From Tagaea sp965279565 (GTDB lineage Bacteria > Pseudomonadota > Alphaproteobacteria > CACIAM-22H2), in the NCBI GenBank assembly GCA_965279565.1, contig OZ257249.1, positions 3,286,001 to 3,350,000 of the forward strand: a stretch of DNA of 64,000 nucleotides. The letters are read 5' to 3'. Positions 46,339-54,928 of this stretch are shown one piece after another (position 1 is the stretch's first letter; each line of letters starts with the position of its first letter). The notes below the pieces were generated by a model that saw nothing but the letters and a program-made list of their open reading frames with translations, ran no database searches and was not told where the DNA came from. The position numbers were made by a program, and so were the translations under genes.

Positions 46339-46356
46339 ATATCAATATATTGATAT
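46339..46356. repeat. Perfect 18-bp AT-rich palindrome
   Basis: The site reads ATATCAATA and its mirror, centred at 46347/46348, in an AT-rich region (about 46250-46400) between the small RNA promoter and the 46414 gene. It could bind a dimeric regulator or nucleoid protein; no specific protein can be named. Confidence 0.45.
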
Positions 46357-46381
46357 GCATTCTTAAACATCAATCGATTTG

Positions 46382-46393
46382 CCGAAGCTTCGG
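46382..46393. repeat. 12-bp palindrome CCGAAGCTTCGG
   Basis: A perfect 12-base palindrome lies 20 bases before the ATG of the small secreted protein gene. It could be an operator or, in RNA, a short hairpin in the leader. It may be chance. Confidence 0.3.
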
Positions 46394-46413
46394 AATCTCA
46401 GCTAGGTTTAAGC

Positions 46414-46680
46414 ATGAACCCGCGAATTCCCGCTTCGATCCTCGTGCTGCTGGCGCTTGCCGGACCGGCATCGGCACAAACCGGGCGGCCGCCGGCGTCG
46501 TACACCGACTGCGATGCGCTTTACGCGCGCGAACTCAAGAAGGCGGCGGCCCAGACCGGCAAGAACCTGCGGGAAACGCAGCGTCTGGCCGGCCTGCAGC
46601 GCCTGCGCTGCGATCGTGCCGTCGAGCGCAAACAGATCATGGATCGCGCGAAGGGCGCCAACCGGCCCGGCGGCCGCTGA
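46414..46680 (+). CDS. Small secreted hypothetical protein (88 aa)
   Basis: A signal peptide (ASILVLLALAGPASAQ, cleavage near residue 22) precedes about 66 residues that are basic and helical, with two cysteines (DCDALY and RLRCDRA) that may form one disulfide. I do not know the family. It faces an AT-rich upstream region with two palindromes and stands alone on the plus strand. Confidence 0.65.
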   Translation: MNPRIPASILVLLALAGPASAQTGRPPASYTDCDALYARELKKAAAQTGKNLRETQRLAGLQRLRCDRAVERKQIMDRAKGANRPGGR

Positions 46681-46689
46681 ACCGGCGCG

Positions 46690-47229
46690 TCAGTCCGGCT
46701 TGTCGTCGAAACGCAGCAGGCGCGGCGCGCGTTCGATGACGACTTCGAGTATCTGCTCGGCCGCGATCAGGTCGGCCTGCGTGCGCTCGTTGAGCCGGTT
46801 CACGTAGCGGTCGCTCTCGATCCGCTCCTTCGCGTGATAGAGGCTGCGCAGCTCCGACTTGAACACGTCGCGCGCGCCCAGCGGGAGTTCCTTCTTTTCC
46901 GCAAGGATGCGCAGGAAATGCAGGCTCGCCGTGACGATCGACGACAGCATGAACGCCGTCAGTTCGTCGAACTTCTCGGCAAGCGCCAGAGCCTTCTCGT
47001 CGCGAAGCCGCTTCAGCTTGTACTCGATGACGATCGCAAGCGTGTCGAAATCGTCGACGACCTCGCGAAACCCGACATAGGCCTTGAACTTGTCGTCGTT
47101 GGCCTCGTTCGCCGCCTGCTGGGCCGCCAGGATCACCCGCGTGGCACCGCGCTCCAATGCCACGAGCATCTCGCGGACCTTGGCGATGACGAGTTCGTTC
47201 TCCCGGTCCAATTGGCTGCTGGACAGCAT
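46690..47229 (-). CDS. Unknown helical protein, paralog 2 of a tandem pair (179 aa)
   Basis: The protein is predicted to be almost fully helical and charged. It shares long identical runs with the upstream neighbour: DDFDTLAIVIEY, SLHFLRILA, ELPLG and IERAP. No cofactor motif, membrane helix or signal peptide is visible. The ATG at 47229 overlaps the TAA of the upstream paralog (TAATG), so the two are translated together and may form a heteromer. I recognise no family. Confidence 0.75.
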   Translation of the reverse strand: MLSSSQLDRENELVIAKVREMLVALERGATRVILAAQQAANEANDDKFKAYVGFREVVDDFDTLAIVIEYKLKRLRDEKALALAEKFDELTAFMLSSIVTASLHFLRILAEKKELPLGARDVFKSELRSLYHAKERIESDRYVNRLNERTQADLIAAEQILEVVIERAPRLLRFDDKPD

Positions 47230-47753
47230 TACGCGGCTCCGCCGATTTCCAGCTGCAGCAGGCTCGGCGCGCGCTCGATGATGACGCCGAGGATCTCCTC
47301 GGCCGTCTCGATGTCCTTGGCGGCGCGCGACGATATCTTGGTCCTGTAGCGGTCCAGTTCCAGCAGCTGCTTGACCCTGTAGAGGCTGCGCAGTTCGGAA
47401 AGGAAGATGTCCTTCGAACCCAGCGGCAGCTCGTTGCGATTCGCAAGGATACGCAGGAAATGGAGGCTCGTCTGCAATGTCGCGGAAAGCATGAACAGCG
47501 TCAGCTCCTCGAACTGCGATTCGAGCGCCTTGTCGCGCCCACCCTTCAGGTTCTTCAGGCGGTACTCGATGACGATCGCGAGCGTGTCGAAGTCGTCGCA
47601 ATAGCCGCGGAACTTCGCGTAGATGCCGAACTCTTCCTGCGCGATGGCGCCGGAAACCTCCTTGGCCGCCGAAATCACGTGATCGGCATGGCCTTCGAGG
47701 GCGGAGAGGAGATGCTCGACCTCGCGCCGCGTGTGTTGGGTGGCAGGTCTCAC
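47229..47753 (-). CDS. Unknown helical protein, paralog 1 of a tandem pair (174 aa)
   Basis: This is the first gene of the pair and of the same length class as its partner. Conserved blocks are DDFDTLAIVIEYRLKNL (about 53-69), FEELTLFMLSATLQTSLHFLRILA, ELPLGSKDIFLSELRSLY and EEILGVIIERAPSLLQL. The N-terminal 30 residues differ from the partner. It is predicted to be a cytosolic all-helical protein. It is divergent from the TetR gene, with 98 bases between the starts, so TetR control is possible. Confidence 0.75.
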   Translation of the reverse strand: MRPATQHTRREVEHLLSALEGHADHVISAAKEVSGAIAQEEFGIYAKFRGYCDDFDTLAIVIEYRLKNLKGGRDKALESQFEELTLFMLSATLQTSLHFLRILANRNELPLGSKDIFLSELRSLYRVKQLLELDRYRTKISSRAAKDIETAEEILGVIIERAPSLLQLEIGGAA

Positions 47754-47851
47754 GGGGGGATCCGGCTTGGAAGTAGGACGCGCAGGATGGACCAGCCGGA
47801 GCCGTCAGCGCAACGCTTTCGGCCGCGCGCAGGTCCCGCTAGTCTGTCGCC

Positions 47852-48460
47852 ATGCCAAGAGCAAGAGCCGGCGATTTCGGCGCAAAGCAGCAGTTGATCC
47901 GCGACCGGGCGGCCGAACTCTTCGCGTCCCGCGGCTTCGCCGCGACGTCGACGGCCGACGTGGCGCAGGCCTGTGGGATATCGAAGGGCCTGATCTGGCA
48001 CTATTTCGAATCGAAAGAGGCCATCCTTTTCGACCTGCTGCACGCGCATGTCGACGCGCTCGACGCGGCGGCGGCGGCGGCACTCGCCGAATCGGCCGAT
48101 CCGCGCGCCCAGTTGAAGGCCTTCCTGCGCGCACATCTGCGGCTCTACGCCAACGCGCGCGCCCGTCACGTGCTTCTGGTCAGCGCGCTGGAGAGCCTGG
48201 CGCCGCGCCAGCGCGGCATCATCGTCGCCAAGCAGCGGCGTCTGGTCGAGACGGCGGCGGGCCTGCTGGCACGCGTCGCACCGGCACTGAAGGGGAATCC
48301 GGCACTGCGCTGGCCGGCGGCGATGGGCCTCTACGGCTTCATCAACTGGACATATACGTGGTTCGACCCGGACGGGCCGACCACGCCCGAAGCCTTCGCC
48401 GATTTCGCCTGCACGACATTCCTGTCGGGCATCGAGACCGCCGCGAAGGCCCCGGCGTAG
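47852..48460 (+). CDS. TetR family transcriptional regulator
   Basis: The 202-residue protein has a TetR helix-turn-helix at about 14-60 (AAELFASRGFAATSTADVAQ, ISKGLIWHYFESKEAIL) and a helical ligand domain. It is transcribed away from the unknown tandem paralogs and towards the substrate-binding protein gene (convergent, 3-base gap). The target is unknown; the divergent pair is the nearest candidate. Confidence 0.92.
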   Translation: MPRARAGDFGAKQQLIRDRAAELFASRGFAATSTADVAQACGISKGLIWHYFESKEAILFDLLHAHVDALDAAAAAALAESADPRAQLKAFLRAHLRLYANARARHVLLVSALESLAPRQRGIIVAKQRRLVETAAGLLARVAPALKGNPALRWPAAMGLYGFINWTYTWFDPDGPTTPEAFADFACTTFLSGIETAAKAPA

Positions 48461-48463
48461 CGG

Positions 48464-49507
48464 TCAGACGCCCGACGGCAGCTTGCGCAGTTCGGCCGGC
48501 GGCAGGAACGCGTTCGTGTAGATCAGGTCGTTCGACGGGACCTGCGCGATGCTGAACGTCTCGCACAGCGCCACGATGTTCTTGGTCAGGCGCGCGGCGT
48601 CGACATGCCCGATGCCGTTGGCGCGCGTCGTCGGCGTGGCGATCGACTGCTCGAGCACCATCTGGTAGCGCGGCAGTTCGACCTCGATCGTGTTGAGCGG
48701 CTGGCGGCGGACCGCCGCCTGGATCGAGGCGCGGGGGTCGGCCATCATCGCCTGCATCGAGCGCGCGGTCGCGCGCGCGAAGCCGCGGGCGATTTCGGGG
48801 CTCTTCTCGAGGAAGTCCTTGCGCGCGAAGATCGTCGAGCCGAACAGGTCGATGCCGGCACTGGCGTAGGAGATCCACCCGATCTGGTCGAGAGGCACGC
48901 CCGCGCGGACCATGTTCAGCGCCACCGACGACACGAAGCCGGTCGCACCCTGTGCCTCGCCGCGCACGACGAGCGTCTCGCGCAGCGGGAAGTCGATATG
49001 GCGCAGCGTGACCTTCGACGGGTCGATCCCGGCCGCGCGCGCGAAGAGCGGGAACATCTGGCGGCCTGCGTCGGGCTCGGGAGCCGCGAGCACCTTGCCC
49101 TCGATGTCCTTGGCCGACTTGATGACGCCCTTCTTGAAGACGATGCCGTGCTGGAGGAGATCCCACAGCACGAAGAACGACGTCACGGCGGTCGCCGGAT
49201 TGGTCGCCGTGAAGCGCGCGAGCGTGCCGAAATCGCCGAAGCCGATATCGTAGGTGCCCTGCGCCACGCGCGTGACCGCCTGGCCGGAACCGGCACCGCC
49301 GTCGACCTGCACGTCGAGCCCTTCGTCGGAGAAGAAGCCCTTTTCCACGCCGTAGAGGAAGTTCGACTGCGGCCCCCAGAAATCGACGTCCAGCGTGAAC
49401 TTCACGCGGGTCTTGGCCTGGGCGAGGGCCGGGGCGGCGAGCGCGCCGGCAGCGGCAACACCGGCAAGGCCGAGGCCGAAGGTGCGGCGGGAGAACGGTC
49501 GGGTCAT
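48464..49507 (-). CDS. ABC transporter substrate-binding protein (SsuA/NMT1-like), Tat signal
   Basis: The 347-residue protein begins MTRPFSRRTFGLGLAGVAAA, a twin-arginine signal, then matches the SsuA/THI5-like binding fold: DFWGPQSNFLYGVEKGFFSDEGLDVQVDGG and GTYDIGFGDFGTLARF. It would capture a sulfonate-, nitrate- or pyrimidine-like ligand in the periplasm. No permease or ATPase gene lies next to it, so it is an orphan. ATG 49507 has AAAGG upstream; ATG 49525 is also possible but lacks a ribosome site. Confidence 0.85.
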   Translation of the reverse strand: MTRPFSRRTFGLGLAGVAAAGALAAPALAQAKTRVKFTLDVDFWGPQSNFLYGVEKGFFSDEGLDVQVDGGAGSGQAVTRVAQGTYDIGFGDFGTLARFTATNPATAVTSFFVLWDLLQHGIVFKKGVIKSAKDIEGKVLAAPEPDAGRQMFPLFARAAGIDPSKVTLRHIDFPLRETLVVRGEAQGATGFVSSVALNMVRAGVPLDQIGWISYASAGIDLFGSTIFARKDFLEKSPEIARGFARATARSMQAMMADPRASIQAAVRRQPLNTIEVELPRYQMVLEQSIATPTTRANGIGHVDAARLTKNIVALCETFSIAQVPSNDLIYTNAFLPPAELRKLPSGV

Positions 49508-49639
49508 GGCAGAAACGCCTTTCATCGGAGGAACAAGGACGCAAGGCGCGTCCGCGAACCCCCAACTTGCAAGCGCAGGGCCAGCCTTCCTGCCTAAACT
49601 GCCGCCTTTACGGGCGCTCGGCTGCCGAAAATCCCGGCA

Positions 49640-50638
49640 TCACCCGCCGAGGACTTGGGCAAACTGGGCCGGGTCGACATTGCCGCCCGAGGCAACCGCG
49701 ACGACCGTCCTGCCCTTGATCGGGTACTTGCCGCTGAGAACGCTGGCGATCGCCACGGCACCACCCGGTTCCAGCACGAGCTTCAATTCCAGAAAGGCCG
49801 TCGCCATGGCCGCGCGCGCCTCGTCGTCGCTGACGGCGAGCCCGCCCTTCAGAAGGCGGCTGTTGAGCGCGAAGGTCATCTCCCCGGGCGTGGCCGCGAG
49901 CAGCGCGTCGCAGATCGAGCGCGCCTTCGGGTCGTTCGACTCGCGCCTGCCGCTTTCGAGGCTGCGCTTCGTGTCGTCGAAATCCTTCGGCTCGGCGGAA
50001 TAGACCGGCACGCCGGGCATGGCCTGCGACAGCGCCAGCGCCGTGCCCGACACGAGCCCGCCGCCGCCGCAGCACACGATGACCGCGTCGGGCTTGATGC
50101 CCAGCGCGCCGCACTGCTCGGCGATCTCCAGCCCGATCGTGCCCTGGCCGGCGATGATGTCCGGATCGTCATAGGGCCGCACGAGCGTGGCGCCATGCTT
50201 GGCCTGCAGCTCCAGCCCCATCGCCTCGCGATCCTCGGTGTAGCGGTCGTACGGCACGACCGTGGCGCCGTACTCCTTCGTGCGCGCGATTTTGATCGCG
50301 GGCGCGTCCTTCGGCATGATGATCCACGCCGGAATGCCGAGCATCTTCGCCGCCGCCGCCACGCCCTGCGCATGGTTGCCCGACGAATAGGCCACCACGC
50401 CGTTCGCGCGCGCGGCCTGCGGAATCTGGCTCAGCTTGTTGTAGGCGCCGCGGAACTTGAACGAACCCGTGCGCTGGAGCGGCTCGGCCTTGACCAGCAG
50501 GCGGCCGCCGAGCTTCTCGTCCAGTGCGGGCGAGCCAAGCAGGGGCGTGCGCACCGCATGGCCCTCGATGCGGCGGGCCGCGGCGCGCACGTCCTCGAAG
50601 ACCGGAAGTTCAGATTTCGTTGCGACGGAAGAAGTCAT
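49640..50638 (-). CDS. PLP-dependent threonine dehydratase / serine racemase-like enzyme
   Basis: The 332-residue fold-type II PLP enzyme has the Schiff-base Lys in RTGSFKFRGAYNKL, SSGNHAQGVAAAAK, and the phosphate-binding CCGGGGLVSGTAL. There is no C-terminal ACT regulatory domain, so it resembles catabolic TdcB, serine racemase or hydroxyaspartate dehydratase rather than biosynthetic IlvA. ATG 50638 has GAGG upstream; GTG 50653 is also in frame. It overlaps the hydrolase gene by 29 bp. Confidence 0.9.
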   Translation of the reverse strand: MTSSVATKSELPVFEDVRAAARRIEGHAVRTPLLGSPALDEKLGGRLLVKAEPLQRTGSFKFRGAYNKLSQIPQAARANGVVAYSSGNHAQGVAAAAKMLGIPAWIIMPKDAPAIKIARTKEYGATVVPYDRYTEDREAMGLELQAKHGATLVRPYDDPDIIAGQGTIGLEIAEQCGALGIKPDAVIVCCGGGGLVSGTALALSQAMPGVPVYSAEPKDFDDTKRSLESGRRESNDPKARSICDALLAATPGEMTFALNSRLLKGGLAVSDDEARAAMATAFLELKLVLEPGGAVAIASVLSGKYPIKGRTVVAVASGGNVDPAQFAQVLGG

Positions 50639-51464
50639 CGATGGCCTCGACACTGGCGGGTTCTTCGAGCGACGGCGTATGCCCCACGCCGGGCAGCTCG
50701 ATCTGCGCCAGGTCGGGTTTTGTCCGCTTCATGCGGGCGAAAGTCTCGGGCGAAAGCACGTCGGAGGCACCCCCGCGGACGGCGAGGATAGGCAGGTGCG
50801 CCACCGATTGCCAGAGCGCCCAGAGATCCAGATCGGGATCGACGCCGCGGCGCACGGCCTTATGCAGGTCGACATCCCAGTCGAAATGGAGAAGCCCGTC
50901 CGCGCCTTCGCGATAGGTGTTCTTCGCGACGCGGATCCAGCCGGCCTCGTCGGCGACCGACAGGTTCGGCAGGAGCTTGCGCAGATGCAGCGCCGCGGTC
51001 GGCCAGTCCGGCTGCGGGCGGTCGATCGCAATGTAATCCAGGATGCGCGACTGACCGTCGGCCGAGATGTCCGGGCCGACATCGTTGACGATCAGGCCGG
51101 CGATCGATGCCGGCATCGCGGCTCCCATCGCCATGCCGAGCAGCCCGCCCATCGACGTTCCGACGACGACGAAGCGATGCAGGCGCTCGATCGCCAGCAG
51201 GGCGCGCAGATCGTCGAAATAGAAGGACGGGTCGTAGGTCCGCCAGTCGGGTGCATGTTCCGACCGCCCGCGTCCGCGCAGGTCGGGACAGACGACGCGC
51301 CGCCCGCCTTCGCACAGGCGCGCCGCAACGGCCGTGAAGTCGCCGGAGTGGCGCGTGAGCCCCGGCAGGCAGAGGACGGGCAGGGCCGACGCGCGCGACG
51401 GCTCGTAGACCCGATAGAAAAGCTTCAGCCCGTCGCTGGACGTGTAGTGGCGCTCGAAGTTCAA
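50610..51464 (-). CDS. Alpha/beta hydrolase
   Basis: The 284-residue protein has LCLPGLTRHSGDF (oxyanion region), the nucleophile elbow VVGTSMGGLLG, and the His of LPGVGHTPSLEEP, a full alpha/beta-hydrolase triad. The substrate is unknown. The TTG at 51464 overlaps the mazG stop (TTGA) and has GAGGAA just upstream, which makes it the best start; a GTG ten codons earlier is the alternative. Confidence 0.9.
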   Translation of the reverse strand: MNFERHYTSSDGLKLFYRVYEPSRASALPVLCLPGLTRHSGDFTAVAARLCEGGRRVVCPDLRGRGRSEHAPDWRTYDPSFYFDDLRALLAIERLHRFVVVGTSMGGLLGMAMGAAMPASIAGLIVNDVGPDISADGQSRILDYIAIDRPQPDWPTAALHLRKLLPNLSVADEAGWIRVAKNTYREGADGLLHFDWDVDLHKAVRRGVDPDLDLWALWQSVAHLPILAVRGGASDVLSPETFARMKRTKPDLAQIELPGVGHTPSLEEPASVEAIDDFFRRNEI

Positions 51465-52264
51465 GCGCGTTCCTCGGCCTTCGCCTGGTCCCACAGGGCG
51501 TCCATCTCAGCGAGGTCGGATTGCGCCGGCGTCTTGCCGCGTTCGGCCAGCAACGCCTCGATGCGCCCGAACCGGCGCTCGAACTTCGCGTTCGCGTGGC
51601 GCAATGCCGTCTCCGCGTCCACGCCGGCAAGCCGGCCAACATTGACGACGGCGAACAACAGGTCGCCGACCTCTTCCTCGATCGCGTCCTGGCGCGGGCT
51701 GCCGAGTTCGGCACCCAGCTCCTCGACCTCTTCGGCGACCTTCTCGAGTGCGACCCTCGCGTCGCCCCAGTCGAAACCCACGCGGCTCGCGCGCTTCTGC
51801 AGCTTCTGCGCGCGAAGAAGAGCGGGGAAGGCGACCGGGACGCCGTCGAGCACGCCGGCATCCGCGTCCTTGGCCTTGCGTTCGTGCGCCTTGAGCGTTT
51901 CCCACGCCTCGGTCTGCGCGTCGGAGTCCCTAATCTCGCGCGTGCCGAACACGTGCGGGTGCCGGCGGATCATCTTGTCGGCGAGATCCGCCGCGACCGC
52001 CTCGAAATCGAAATGGCCGGCTTCCTCGGCCATGCGGGCGTGGAAGACGACCTGGAACAGAAGGTCGCCGAGCTCCTCGCGCAGCGCGCCCATGTCGTTC
52101 TTCTCGATCGCGTCGGCGACCTCGTAGGCTTCCTCGATCGTATAGGGCGCGATCGTCGCGAAGTTCTGCTCGACGTCCCACGGGCAGCCTTCGGTCTTGT
52201 GGCGCAGGCGCGCCATCACGCCAAGCAGGCGGGCCATGGGCGAGGGTTCGGCGATTGTCGTCAT
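51461..52264 (-). CDS. mazG: Nucleoside triphosphate pyrophosphohydrolase MazG
   Basis: MazG splits NTPs and damaged nucleotides to the monophosphate plus pyrophosphate. The 267-residue product has two MazG domains: the first with CPWDVEQNFATIAPYTIEEAYEV and LREELGDLLFQVVFHARMAEE, the second with LEKVAEEVEELGAE and IEEEVGDLLFAVVNVGRL. The EExxE plus ExxD metal sites are intact in both. It is translationally coupled to the hydrolase gene. Confidence 0.95.
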   Translation of the reverse strand: MTTIAEPSPMARLLGVMARLRHKTEGCPWDVEQNFATIAPYTIEEAYEVADAIEKNDMGALREELGDLLFQVVFHARMAEEAGHFDFEAVAADLADKMIRRHPHVFGTREIRDSDAQTEAWETLKAHERKAKDADAGVLDGVPVAFPALLRAQKLQKRASRVGFDWGDARVALEKVAEEVEELGAELGSPRQDAIEEEVGDLLFAVVNVGRLAGVDAETALRHANAKFERRFGRIEALLAERGKTPAQSDLAEMDALWDQAKAEERA

Positions 52265-52322
52265 GTTCGGCTCGGTCCGGCGGGCAGGGGGAAGGGGCGC
52301 TCGCCGCCAACCTAGGCAGGCG

Positions 52323-53183
52323 TCAGGCGCTTGTCGAGCCGGGCGGCAGGCGCTTGCGGTCGAACGCGGCGCCGTCGATCGCGGCGCCGCGCATGTCCGC
52401 CCGTTCGAGGCGCGCACCGGTGAAATCCGCCGCGCGAAGGTCGCTGTCGATGAAGGCGGCGTCGTTGAGATTGGCATGCGCGAAACGCGCGCCGCCGCAA
52501 TAGGCGGCCGAGAACGACGCTTCGGCAGCTTCCGCACCGTAGAAATCCGCATTCTCCAGCACGGCAAGCTGGAAGTCCGAGCGCACCAGTTTCGTTCCGG
52601 CAAGGTTCGTTCCGCACAGATACGCACCCTTGAAGCTCGCACCCGTGAAATCGCCGTCCGACAGGTCGTAGCCGGACAGGTTGGTGCCGGCCAGCGACAG
52701 GCGCGCGTTGGGCGAATCGTTGGCGCGCACCCGGCGGCCGAGGACCGAGACGGCAGCCTGAATGTCGGTCGCCGGCGTCCGGTAGACCTTTTCGGGCGAC
52801 GGTGCCTGATAGGCGCCGTCGACCAGCGCCGGGACGGGGGCCGGGCATCGCTCGCGCACGAAGGCCGCGAGGGTCTGGACGATCGGTCCCTGATCCTTGG
52901 GCCGTTCGCGGGCATGCCGTTCCAGCGTGTAGATGGCGCCGACCCGGATCTGGATCTGGTTGCCGCCCAGACCCGCGAACGCCGCGGCCATGACCTCGGC
53001 CGACTTGCCGAGCTCCGTCGCCTCGGCCGTCCGTTGCTGGGCCTCGACGAGCCGGCGCGCCGTCCAAGCCCGGTAGCCGAGGAACGGCGCCACGCCGGCC
53101 GCCGCCACGGCGACCAGCAGGTCGCGCACTTCGCCGGCATTGGCGAGCAGCCAGAACCACACGTAATCGAACTCGCTCTGCAT
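52323..53183 (-). CDS. Membrane-anchored pentapeptide-repeat protein
   Basis: The 286-residue protein has a hydrophobic helix near the N-terminus (about 20-38, EVRDLLVAVAAAGVAPFLGY) and a C-terminal right-handed pentapeptide helix (about 160-275) with repeats such as ANLNDAAFIDSDLRAADFTG and ARLERADMRGAAIDGAAF. Ligand and role are unknown. An AT-rich stretch upstream (about 53257-53290) has a promoter-like TTGTGA/TAATTA pair on the minus strand. Confidence 0.88.
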   Translation of the reverse strand: MQSEFDYVWFWLLANAGEVRDLLVAVAAAGVAPFLGYRAWTARRLVEAQQRTAEATELGKSAEVMAAAFAGLGGNQIQIRVGAIYTLERHARERPKDQGPIVQTLAAFVRERCPAPVPALVDGAYQAPSPEKVYRTPATDIQAAVSVLGRRVRANDSPNARLSLAGTNLSGYDLSDGDFTGASFKGAYLCGTNLAGTKLVRSDFQLAVLENADFYGAEAAEASFSAAYCGGARFAHANLNDAAFIDSDLRAADFTGARLERADMRGAAIDGAAFDRKRLPPGSTSA

Positions 53184-53334
53184 CGGTCGGAACCGCGATG
53201 GCCGGAGACCCGGAGTCGGGCAATGGGGCCAGTGTACCAGAGGCGCTCAAGCTTGATCTAATTATCGCATAATCTATATTATCACAAATGAAATATCCGT
53301 TTTCGATCAAACTGGTTGCCCGGCTTTCAGACTG

Positions 53335-54129
53335 TCAATTCTCGATCTCCAGAACCATGCCGTCGAAGGCCGGTTCGACCGTCACCGGAAGCCGCGCGCG
53401 CCACGCGTCGTACTCGACGCGGTGGTTCATGTGCGTCAGCACAGCCCGGCGCGGCGCCACGCGGCCGATCCATTCCAGCGTCTGCTCGAGATGGCTGTGG
53501 GCCCAGTTGGGCGTCTCCTGCAGGCAGTCGACGACCCAGGTGTCCACCCCTGCCAGCGCGGCGAACGCCGCCTCGTCCAGGGTCTTCACGTCGGTCGAAT
53601 ACGCGAACCGGCCGAACCGCAGGCCGAGAGTCGGCATCCGGTCGCCGCCATGGAGCTGTCCGAAACCGACGATATCGATGTCGCCGATCCGGAACGGCCG
53701 GCCGGGCTCGACGGTCTGCGCCCGCAGGACCGGAACGACGAAATAGCCGCCCGGCAGGTCGTCGACGGTTCCGAACGCGTAGCCGAACCGGGTCTGCGCC
53801 TCGACCAGCGTCGCGGCGTCGGCATAGCAGTCGAGCGGCGCCAGTCTTGCGTGGTTGAGCGAGCGGAGCTCGTCGATGCCGTGCATGTGGTCGGCATGGG
53901 CATGGGTGAAGATCACGGCATCGAACTTCGTCTCGCCGAACGCCAGAAGCTGGGTGCGCAGGTCCGGGCTGGCATCGACTAGGATGCGTGTCGTGGCGCT
54001 CTCGACGACGATCGAGACCCGCAGGCGCTTGTTCTTCGGATTGACGGACCTGCAGACCGCGCAACTGCACCCGACCAGCGGCACGCCGCCGGACGAGCCC
54101 GAGCCGAGCACGGTGATCTTGAGCGTCAT
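53335..54129 (-). CDS. MBL-fold metal-dependent hydrolase (PhnP-like)
   Basis: The 264-residue metallo-beta-lactamase-fold protein has the metal motif FTHAHADHMHGID and a further ligand in YSTDVKTL. The insert GCSCAVCRSVNPKNKR near the N-terminus holds three cysteines typical of the PhnP group, which bind an additional zinc. PhnP is a cyclic phosphodiesterase; this branch, linked to tatD and metG in alphaproteobacteria, has no fixed substrate. It overlaps tatD by 4 bp. Confidence 0.88.
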   Translation of the reverse strand: MTLKITVLGSGSSGGVPLVGCSCAVCRSVNPKNKRLRVSIVVESATTRILVDASPDLRTQLLAFGETKFDAVIFTHAHADHMHGIDELRSLNHARLAPLDCYADAATLVEAQTRFGYAFGTVDDLPGGYFVVPVLRAQTVEPGRPFRIGDIDIVGFGQLHGGDRMPTLGLRFGRFAYSTDVKTLDEAAFAALAGVDTWVVDCLQETPNWAHSHLEQTLEWIGRVAPRRAVLTHMNHRVEYDAWRARLPVTVEPAFDGMVLEIEN

Positions 54130-54923
54130 GCCGCGACGGCGCCGTCCGGCCGCCGGGCGCGTGCGAAAAGCCTGTAGAAGTTTTCGCTGGTCACGCGCCC
54201 CAGTTCGGCCAGCGGAACGCCCTTGAGATCGGCGACGAACTGCGCGGTGTGCAGCACGTAGCTCGGCTCGCAGGATTTCCCGCGCTTCGGGATGGGTGCC
54301 AGATACGGCGAATCCGTCTCGACAAGCAGGCGTTCGAGCGGAAGCTCGCGCACCGTAACGCGCAGGTCCTCGGCATTCTTGAACGTCACGATGCCGGAGA
54401 TCGAGATGTAGTAGCCAAGCCCGATCGCCTTGCGCGCAAGCTCCAGCGACGACGTGAAGCAGTGCAGCACGCCGGTGACGCCGGGAAGCTCGCGGCTTGC
54501 CCATTCGAGAAGGTCGGCCGTGTCAGCGTCGGCGTCGCGCGTATGGATCACGAGCGGCAGGCCCGACGCCTTCGCCGCGCGCATGTGGGCGCGGAAATTC
54601 TCGATCTGCGGTTCGCGCGGGCTCTTTTCGTAGAAATAGTCGAGCCCGGTTTCGCCGAGCCCGACGACCTTCGGATGGTCGGCGAGTGCGAGCAGCGAGT
54701 CGACGGCCGCTTGCTCGTTCGCCGCCTCGTGCGGATGGATCCCGACCGTGCAGAACACGTTCGCGTTGGCTTCCGCGATCGCGCGCACGCCCGGGAACTT
54801 CGAAAGCTTCGTGCCGATGGCCAGCATCGTCTCGACGCCGGCCGTCCGCGCGCGCGCCAGCACGCCCGGGAAATCCCGCTGCAGTTCCGGAAAGTCGAGA
54901 TGGCAGTGGCTGTCGACGAGCAT
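54126..54923 (-). CDS. tatD: TatD family metal-dependent hydrolase (DNase)
   Basis: The 265-residue TIM-barrel protein has MLVDSHCHLDFPELQ (His6, His8), GLGETGLDYFY, PLVIHTRDAD, GVLHCFTSS and LLVETDSPYLAP, the full TatD metal set. TatD-type enzymes are 3'-5' DNA exonucleases or deoxyribonucleases. The start at 54923 gives the canonical N-terminus. It follows metG by 5 bases. Confidence 0.94.
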   Translation of the reverse strand: MLVDSHCHLDFPELQRDFPGVLARARTAGVETMLAIGTKLSKFPGVRAIAEANANVFCTVGIHPHEAANEQAAVDSLLALADHPKVVGLGETGLDYFYEKSPREPQIENFRAHMRAAKASGLPLVIHTRDADADTADLLEWASRELPGVTGVLHCFTSSLELARKAIGLGYYISISGIVTFKNAEDLRVTVRELPLERLLVETDSPYLAPIPKRGKSCEPSYVLHTAQFVADLKGVPLAELGRVTSENFYRLFARARRPDGAVAA

Positions 54924-54928
54924 GGCGA

